Below are positions 13,583 to 18,503 of a DNA stretch of 18,503 nt, piece after piece. Within the stretch, counting starts at the first letter, position 1. Each line of letters opens with the position of its first letter. The translations under genes were made by a program, and so were the position numbers. The notes under the pieces were generated by a model that searched no databases, had not been told where the DNA came from, and saw only the letters and a list, made by a program, of their open reading frames with translations. Source of the stretch: an uncultured Alphaproteobacteria bacterium (lineage in GTDB: Bacteria > Pseudomonadota > Alphaproteobacteria > Rickettsiales > UBA1997); contig CAIYMZ010000098.1 of the NCBI GenBank assembly GCA_903927415.1, forward strand, positions 1 through 18,503, in the 5' to 3' direction.

Positions 13583-14377
13583 TTAACTCAAAACATCCCG
13601 CATCGAATAAAACCCGGCCTGCCTCACACTTCCCCAAATCGCTGCGCGCACTGCACCTTTGGCAAAAATATCGCGGTTTGAAGCCTTGTGAGTAAGTTCA
13701 ACGCGCTCGCCATCTCCGGCAAAAATTACTGTGTGATCACCGATGACGTCGCCGCCGCGAAGGCTAGCGAAGCCGATCTCGCCTTTTTCTCTCTTCGCTT
13801 CTTTTCCTGATCTCGTGGTTTTTCCAACAATTTTTAAATCAACACCGCGACCTTGAGAAACAGCTGCGCCGAGTGACAGCGCAGTTCCTGACGGTGCATC
13901 AACTTTATTTTTGTGATGCATTTCGACGATCTCGACATCGAAATCATCATGCAAAAGATGACCAACTTTTTCGGCGAGGTTCATCAATAAATTCACGCCA
14001 AGCGACATGTTTGAAGACCAAATGATCGCGATGTCTTTTGAGTAAGAAGAAAATTTTGTTTTTTCAGCATCGGAAAATCCCGTCGTTCCACAGACTAAAA
14101 CTTTTTTAAATTGCGCACATTTTGCCGCCATTTCCAAGCTTAAATTCGGTGCTGAAAAATCGATGATGGCGTCGCAACTTTGGACGAACTGATCAACATT
14201 CGAAACCATTTTTGCGCCCGATTTTTCAAAACCCAAAAACTCTCCGAGATCGCCTCCCTCTTGGCCTCCGCCTTGACGAACTAAGGCCGAAGAAAGTTCG
14301 ACGACTGGGTCTTGCAAAACAAGCGTGGCAATTGTGCGACCCATGCGACCTGTAATTCCTGTGACTCCAATTCTCAT
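13583..14377 (-). CDS. dapB: 4-hydroxy-tetrahydrodipicolinate reductase
   Basis: Reduces hydroxy-tetrahydrodipicolinate with NAD(P)H in the lysine and diaminopimelate pathway, which feeds peptidoglycan. The 264 residues begin MRIGVTGITGRMGRTI, the dinucleotide-binding loop. VCGTTGFS (95-102) lines the cofactor site, and VEMHHKNKVDAPSGTA (151-166) holds the catalytic histidine and lysine (H154/H155, K158) and the substrate-binding loop. The late motif GDHTVIFAGDGERVELTHKA also fits. The start at 14377 is used because the frame upstream, though open, runs into the gyrA leader and coding region on the other strand. It converges with the transporter gene (46 bases apart, no clear terminator) and diverges from gyrA. 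Confidence 0.94.
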   Translation of the reverse strand: MRIGVTGITGRMGRTIATLVLQDPVVELSSALVRQGGGQEGGDLGEFLGFEKSGAKMVSNVDQFVQSCDAIIDFSAPNLSLEMAAKCAQFKKVLVCGTTGFSDAEKTKFSSYSKDIAIIWSSNMSLGVNLLMNLAEKVGHLLHDDFDVEIVEMHHKNKVDAPSGTALSLGAAVSQGRGVDLKIVGKTTRSGKEAKREKGEIGFASLRGGDVIGDHTVIFAGDGERVELTHKASNRDIFAKGAVRAAIWGSVRQAGFYSMRDVLS

Positions 14378-14399
14378 ATATTTTTTGATTAATTTTTTC

Positions 14400-14429
14400 T
14401 TGCACTTGAATGAAAACGGACTGTAAAAT
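14400..14429 (+). promoter_or_regulatory. Probable sigma-70-type promoter of gyrA
   Basis: TTGCAC at 14400-14405 and TAAAAT at 14424-14429 are 18 bases apart, upstream of gyrA in the 117-base dapB-gyrA gap. Transcription would start near 14436, giving a leader of about 60 bases with a small hairpin (TGCTT 14442-14446 with AAGCA 14450-14454). No comparable promoter was seen for dapB on the other strand. Confidence 0.5.
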
Positions 14430-14494
14430 CCGCGGCCTGTCTGCTTAAAAAGCATCGTCACTCCTGTCAAATTAAAATCAAAAAACCTCACAAA

Positions 14495-17317
14495 ATGACT
14501 ACACAAAACATGTCCCTTGGGGCCATTCAAGTTGCTGTCGGAAAAGATATTCAGTCTGTTTCTCTCGTCTCCGAAATGAAAAAATCTTACCTCGATTACG
14601 CAATGAGCGTCATCGTTGCCCGCGCCATTCCTGATGCTTGCGACGGCCTCAAACCCGTCCATCGCCGCATCCTTTTTGCCATGTATGAAGGCAATTACGA
14701 CTACAACAAACCCTTCAAAAAATCGGCGAGAATTGTCGGTGAAGTGATGGGTAAATATCACCCCCACGGTGACTCTGCGATCTACGAATCATTGGTGCGG
14801 ATGGCGCAAGATTTTTCGATGCGCGTGCCATTGATCGACGGACAAGGTAACTTCGGATCAATCGACGATGATCCTGCGGCGGCAATGCGTTACACCGAAT
14901 CACGTTTAGAAAAAGTTACGCACACCATGCTTGACGATCTCGACAAAGACACTGTCGACTTCATTCCGAATTACGACGGCCACGAAAGAGAACCGAAAGT
15001 TTTGCCGGCACGTTTTCCAAATTTGCTCGTTAACGGCTCGGGCGGAATCGCTGTCGGCATGGCGACAAACATCCCACCACACAATTTGGGAGAGGTCATC
15101 GACGCTTGTCTGGCCTATATCGACAATAATGAAATCACGATTGAAGACATCATCAAAATCGTCCCCGGACCAGATTTTCCAACTGGCGGAATAATTTTAG
15201 GACGCTCGGGATTCGACTCTGCAGCCCGCATGGGACGCGGCTCGGTCGTGATGCGCGGCAAGCATAAAATCGAGAAAAAAACCGGCGGCAAAGTTGCAAT
15301 CATCATCAACGAAATTCCTTACCAAGTTAACAAGGCCAAGCTCGTAGAAAAAATTGCCGACCTCGTGAAAGAGAAAAAAATCGAGGGCATCACTGATCTT
15401 CGCGATGAGTCTGACCGCGATGGAATCCGCGTCGTTATTGAGCTGCGCAAGGATGCGATGGAAGAAGTCATCATCAACCAGCTTTACAGCTTTACAGAAT
15501 TACAGAGCAATTTCAGCATGAATATGTTGGCGCTGAATCACGGCAGACCGCAGCTGATGGGCATTCTCGACATCATCAAAATCTTCACCGCCTTCCGCGA
15601 GGAAGTCACAACTCGCCGCACAAATTTCTTGCTCAACAAAGCGCGCGATAAAACTCACATCTTGGTTGGCTTGGCTGTAGCGGTGGCGAATATTGATGAA
15701 ATTGTCGAACTCATCAAAAAATCAAAAGATGTCGTCGAAGCAAAAGAAAAACTTCTCGCTAAAGCATGGCCAGTCGGGCTTGTAGAGACTGTCATTAAAC
15801 TCATCCAAGATCGCAGCAATGTCGTCAAAGGCGGAAAATTTTATTTCTCGGAATTGCAAGCGAAGGCGATTTTAGAAATGAGATTGGCGCGCTTGACGGG
15901 CCTCGAAATGGAAAAAATTAACGACGAGTTAAAAGCTCTGGCTGCAGAAATCGCGGGCTATCTCGAACTTCTCGGCGATCGCAAAAAAATGATGGAATTG
16001 GTCAAAAAAGAATTGCGTGACGTCAAAGAACAATTCGCCACGCCACGCCGCTCAACGATCGAAGACAGTGAATTCGAAGTCGACATCGAAGACCTAATTC
16101 CGAAAGAAGACATGGTGGTAGTCGGCACAATGAATGGCTACATCAAACGCGTCGCACTTTCGGCCTACCGCACGCAACGCCGTGGTGGCAAGGGTCGCAG
16201 CGCGATGGATGTGCGTGACGAAGACATCGCCACCGACATTTTCGCCGCCAATACCCACACGCCGATTTTGTTTTTTTCGAGCAAAGGAAAAGTTTACAAA
16301 CTCAAAACTTACAAACTTCCACTCGGCAATCCACAAGCTCGCGGACGCGCTCTGGTCAACCTTTTGCCGCTTGAGCCAGACGAAAAAATTTCAACGATTT
16401 TGGCTTTGCCAGAAGATGAAACTAAGTGGAAAGATTTGAGCATTATTTTCTCAACTTCCGGCGGAGATATTCGCCGCAACTCGATGGATCAGTTCGTTGA
16501 CATTCGCGCCAGCGGCAAAATCGCGATGAAGTTGGAAGGCAATGAAGCCTTGATTGGCGTGGCTTTGTGCACAGAGAGCGATGATATTTTACTTTCAACC
16601 AAAGATGGAAAATGCATTCGTTTTCCTGTCGCCAAGCTCAGAATTTTCCAAAGCAGAAGTTCGACGGGAGTGCGAGGAATCAAGCTCGAAGCCAGCAACA
16701 AAGTCATCGCGCTTTCGATTCTAAAACATGCCGGCGAAGATTCTGAGGTGAAGGATAAATATTTGAGCATCGAGCTCGAGCAGCGCCTCGAACTGCGCGA
16801 CGCCTTGCTTCACAATAAACGTCTCAAAGAAAATCCGACGACAGATTTGCTCGAACAACCAAAAGAAATTCCGCAAATTTCTGGCGCAGAATTGCCGCAG
16901 AAAAAAATCGAAGAAATGGCCGCAGTCGAAGAATTTATTTTCACAATGACTGAAAATGGCTTCGGAAAAAGGTCTTCAGCCTACGAATACCGCATCACCA
17001 ACCGCGGCGGCTCCGGCATCACCAACATCATCACCTCCAAACGCAACGGCCTAGTAGTTGCCAGCTTCCCAATCGAGGCCAAAGACCAAGTGATGATCAT
17101 CACCGACAAAGGCACTTTGATCCGCACCGAAATCAGCACGGTGAGAATCTCCGGCCGCAACACGCAAGGCGTGACCTTGATTAAGACGAAGGATGAGACG
17201 GTGGTTTCGGTGGCGAGGATTGCGCATACTGGGAATAAGGAAGTGGATGAGGCTGAGACGGGGGATGGGGATGAGGCTGGTGAGCAAGGAGCTGTAGAGG
17301 CGATTTCAACAGAATAA
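14495..17317 (+). CDS. gyrA: DNA gyrase subunit A
   Basis: The breakage-reunion subunit of DNA gyrase, which introduces negative supercoils. The catalytic tyrosine is Y133 in AAMRYTESRL. The quinolone-resistance region reads GKYHPHGDSAIYESLVRM, with S94 and E98 at the positions of E. coli S83 and D87; serine is the sensitive state and glutamate at the second site is a natural variant in some groups. The GyrA box QRRGGKG at 561-567 separates it from ParC, which lacks it. Six beta-pinwheel repeats follow. A charged insert at about 745-810 (KDKYLSIELEQRLELRDALL and onward) matches the alphaproteobacterial GyrA pattern before EFIFTMTENGFGKRSSAYEY. The acidic tail EVDEAETGDGDEAGEQG is typical. The 28 bases before the ATG contain no G and no Shine-Dalgarno. 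Confidence 0.97.
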   Translation: MTTQNMSLGAIQVAVGKDIQSVSLVSEMKKSYLDYAMSVIVARAIPDACDGLKPVHRRILFAMYEGNYDYNKPFKKSARIVGEVMGKYHPHGDSAIYESLVRMAQDFSMRVPLIDGQGNFGSIDDDPAAAMRYTESRLEKVTHTMLDDLDKDTVDFIPNYDGHEREPKVLPARFPNLLVNGSGGIAVGMATNIPPHNLGEVIDACLAYIDNNEITIEDIIKIVPGPDFPTGGIILGRSGFDSAARMGRGSVVMRGKHKIEKKTGGKVAIIINEIPYQVNKAKLVEKIADLVKEKKIEGITDLRDESDRDGIRVVIELRKDAMEEVIINQLYSFTELQSNFSMNMLALNHGRPQLMGILDIIKIFTAFREEVTTRRTNFLLNKARDKTHILVGLAVAVANIDEIVELIKKSKDVVEAKEKLLAKAWPVGLVETVIKLIQDRSNVVKGGKFYFSELQAKAILEMRLARLTGLEMEKINDELKALAAEIAGYLELLGDRKKMMELVKKELRDVKEQFATPRRSTIEDSEFEVDIEDLIPKEDMVVVGTMNGYIKRVALSAYRTQRRGGKGRSAMDVRDEDIATDIFAANTHTPILFFSSKGKVYKLKTYKLPLGNPQARGRALVNLLPLEPDEKISTILALPEDETKWKDLSIIFSTSGGDIRRNSMDQFVDIRASGKIAMKLEGNEALIGVALCTESDDILLSTKDGKCIRFPVAKLRIFQSRSSTGVRGIKLEASNKVIALSILKHAGEDSEVKDKYLSIELEQRLELRDALLHNKRLKENPTTDLLEQPKEIPQISGAELPQKKIEEMAAVEEFIFTMTENGFGKRSSAYEYRITNRGGSGITNIITSKRNGLVVASFPIEAKDQVMIITDKGTLIRTEISTVRISGRNTQGVTLIKTKDETVVSVARIAHTGNKEVDEAETGDGDEAGEQGAVEAISTE

Positions 17318-17333
17318 AAACAACCAACTAAAT

Positions 17334-17428
17334 TCGTCATCCTTGGTGCGCAGCACCGAGGATCTCATGAGCTTGGCTTCCGATCCAAAACTCATGAGAT
17401 CCTCGGCCATTCAGGCCAAGGATGACGA
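17334..17428. repeat. 95-bp palindromic element with cloverleaf potential after gyrA
   Basis: Arms 17334-17371 and 17391-17428 (38 bases each) flank a 19-base loop. They match over 13 outer bases (TCGTCATCCTTGG / CCAAGGATGACGA) and 16 inner bases (CCGAGGATCTCATGAG / CTCATGAGATCCTCGG). The 9-base middles differ, but each forms its own hairpin: GGTGC-GCA-GCACC on the left (17345-17357) and GGCC-ATTCA-GGCC on the right (17405-17417). The element is 16 bases after the gyrA stop and 22 before the next gene. It resembles the roughly 100-bp palindromic repeats scattered in Rickettsiales genomes. It may also act as a terminator-like barrier. Confidence 0.75.
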
Positions 17429-17450
17429 GATAACCTAAACCCACACTAAA

Positions 17451-18287
17451 ATGAAAAATCTCGACACCCAATTGGCTATTTTTAAAGGCAGAGAAATTAG
17501 AAAAATTATTCACGAAAACGAATGGTATTTTTCCGTCATCGATATTGTTGGAGCGCTGACTGACAGCTCCAATCCGCGCGACTACTGGTTTAAAATAAAA
17601 ACTAGAGCTGAAGAGGAAGAAAAAATTCAGTTGTCGACAATTTGTCGACAACTGAAATTAGAGGCGTCTGACGGCAAAAAATATGAAACCGATTGCGCCA
17701 GCGTCGAAGGCATCTTCCGTATCATCCAATCAATCCCATCACCCAAAGCTGAGCCTTTCAAGCGCTGGCTCGCCAAGGTTGGCTTCGAACGAATTCAGGA
17801 AATTGAAAATCCAGAACTCGCCACCAAACGCACGCGCACGCTCTACAAACTCAAAGGCTATCCCGAAGATTGGATTGAAAAAAGAATGCGCGGAATCGCG
17901 ATTCGCGAGGAGTTGACCGATGAATGGAAAAATCGCGGAGCAAAAGAAAATCGTGATTTCGAAATTCTCACCGCCGAAATTTCGAAAGCGACTTTTGGTC
18001 TGACACCTTCGCAATACAAGAGTCACAAGGGTTTGAAGCGGCAAAACTTGCGCGATCACATGGATGATTTCGAACTAATTTTCACCATGCTCGGCGAACG
18101 CTCGACAACAGAAATCCACCGCAACGAAAATTCTCGCGGCGTGAAAAAATTAAAATCCGATTCCAAAATCGGTGGAAAAATTGCTGGAAATGCTCGGAAG
18201 GAATTGGAGAAAAAACTTGGCAGATCGGTGGTTTCGAAGAAGAATTTTTTGCCGAAAATTAGAAATAAAAAAATTGGAAATGACTGA
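17451..18287 (+). CDS. BRO-N domain protein, DinD/antirepressor-like
   Basis: A 278-residue protein. The N-terminal BRO domain (about 5-110) reads FKGREIRKIIHENEWYFSVI, then DIVGALTDSSNPRDYW, then the family phrase LSTICRQLKLEASDGKKYET. BRO-N domains bind DNA and occur in phage antirepressors and baculovirus proteins. The C-terminal part, with LRDHMDDFELIFTMLGERST (DinD-like) and IAGNARKELEKKLGRSVVS, is typical of a widespread chromosomal family whose role is unknown; E. coli DinD, a relative, is induced by DNA damage and inhibits RecA filaments. No LexA-type box was recognised upstream. The gene overlaps the next one by 8 bases. Horizontal gain is plausible but there is no phage gene nearby. 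Confidence 0.87.
   Translation: MKNLDTQLAIFKGREIRKIIHENEWYFSVIDIVGALTDSSNPRDYWFKIKTRAEEEEKIQLSTICRQLKLEASDGKKYETDCASVEGIFRIIQSIPSPKAEPFKRWLAKVGFERIQEIENPELATKRTRTLYKLKGYPEDWIEKRMRGIAIREELTDEWKNRGAKENRDFEILTAEISKATFGLTPSQYKSHKGLKRQNLRDHMDDFELIFTMLGERSTTEIHRNENSRGVKKLKSDSKIGGKIAGNARKELEKKLGRSVVSKKNFLPKIRNKKIGND
17626..17656. other. 31-base palindrome inside the BRO-N gene, with two TTGTCGACAA copies
   Basis: The sequence reads as a perfect palindrome (TTCAGTTGTCGACAA, a central T, and TTGTCGACAACTGAA). It contains two copies of the 10-base palindrome TTGTCGACAA, at 17631-17640 and 17642-17651, 11 bases apart, about one DNA turn. It encodes the conserved phrase IQLSTICRQLK, so part of it is dictated by protein sequence. 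Confidence 0.8.
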
Positions 18288-18503
18288 CAAATCAATCCTT
18301 AAAAAGGCTTTTGTTTCGATACTTGTAGTCGTCGATTTTTTGATCGCTGGCTATGTTTTATTGGTTTTATTGGATTTGAAAGGCGTGGATGGTGATTACA
18401 CAAAACTATTCTCGATAGTTGGCAACATTGGCTCGATCGTGATTGGAGCTGGAATGTTTTATCTTGGCTGGCAACAACATCAGCATCTGAAACAAAAAAT
18501 TTC
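18280..18503 (+). CDS. Membrane protein of unknown function, cut by the right edge
   Basis: An open frame from an ATG at 18280 to the end of the window (74 full codons, no stop), overlapping the BRO-N gene by 8 bases, which suggests coupling. The visible part begins MTDKSILKKAFVSILVVVDF and has two hydrophobic helices (about 10-32 and 43-64) separated by LDLKGVDGDYTK. A charged, histidine- and glutamine-rich segment (GWQQHQHLKQK) follows, possibly the start of a cytoplasmic coiled coil. This two-helix plus soluble-tail plan is common in small bacterial membrane proteins of unknown role. No family was recognised. Confidence 0.65.
   Translation, partial: MTDKSILKKAFVSILVVVDFLIAGYVLLVLLDLKGVDGDYTKLFSIVGNIGSIVIGAGMFYLGWQQHQHLKQKI

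Noticed and set aside
14378..14767. Minus-strand extension of the dapB frame over the gyrA start
   Set aside because: DapB begins at MRIGVTGITG. The extension is antisense to conserved gyrA codons and has no DapB-like residues.
14755..14810. Quinolone-resistance change in GyrA
   Set aside because: The first key site is the sensitive serine (S94). E98 in place of aspartate is a natural variant and cannot be read as resistance.

Overview
The window looks like chromosomal DNA from an AT-rich alphaproteobacterium. The evidence is a fixH-fixI-ccoS cluster for cbb3 oxidase assembly, a GyrA whose C-terminal domain carries an alphaproteobacterial-type acidic insert, and several different palindromic repeat elements, two of them at or inside genes. 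That last habit is best known from Rickettsiales. The retained panD, trpF and dapB genes argue for a genome less reduced than Rickettsia itself. The placement is inference; no rRNA gene is present to test it.

Layout from left to right. Positions 1-525 hold the 3' part of acetyl-CoA synthetase, with a palindromic element read in frame at its left edge and a heptamer tandem repeat further in, followed by a terminator. panD follows, with a foldback MITE-like element inserted exactly at its stop codon. Next come a DUF4143-type AAA ATPase and a long S66 peptidase (LdcA/MccF type) that ends in what looks like a degenerate second copy of half its own fold. The set rpmH, rnpA, fixH, fixI, ccoS is tightly packed; rpmH and ccoS are very short genes. 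A wobble-rich RNA hairpin sits on the rnpA start.

A second tightly packed forward cluster runs from 8007 to 13536: a SPOR-domain lipoprotein, a second lipoprotein, a D-alanyl-D-alanine carboxypeptidase, a YbaB/EbfC DNA-binding protein, an orphan trpF, and a transporter that resembles the potassium importer KimA more than an amino-acid permease. dapB lies on the minus strand and diverges from gyrA, which has a recognisable sigma-70-type promoter. After gyrA comes a 95-bp palindromic element that can fold as a cloverleaf, then a BRO-N/DinD-like gene that overlaps a membrane-protein gene cut by the right edge.

Functional links: the first cluster ties ribosome and RNase P genes to copper loading of the cbb3 oxidase. 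The second ties cell-wall trimming and septal or envelope lipoproteins to nucleoid and transport functions. Many starts lack a Shine-Dalgarno sequence and instead follow G-poor, A/C-rich leaders. No tRNA, rRNA, CRISPR array or intact insertion sequence was seen. No gap longer than 300 bases lacks a gene; the longest, 1044-1258, is mostly the foldback element.
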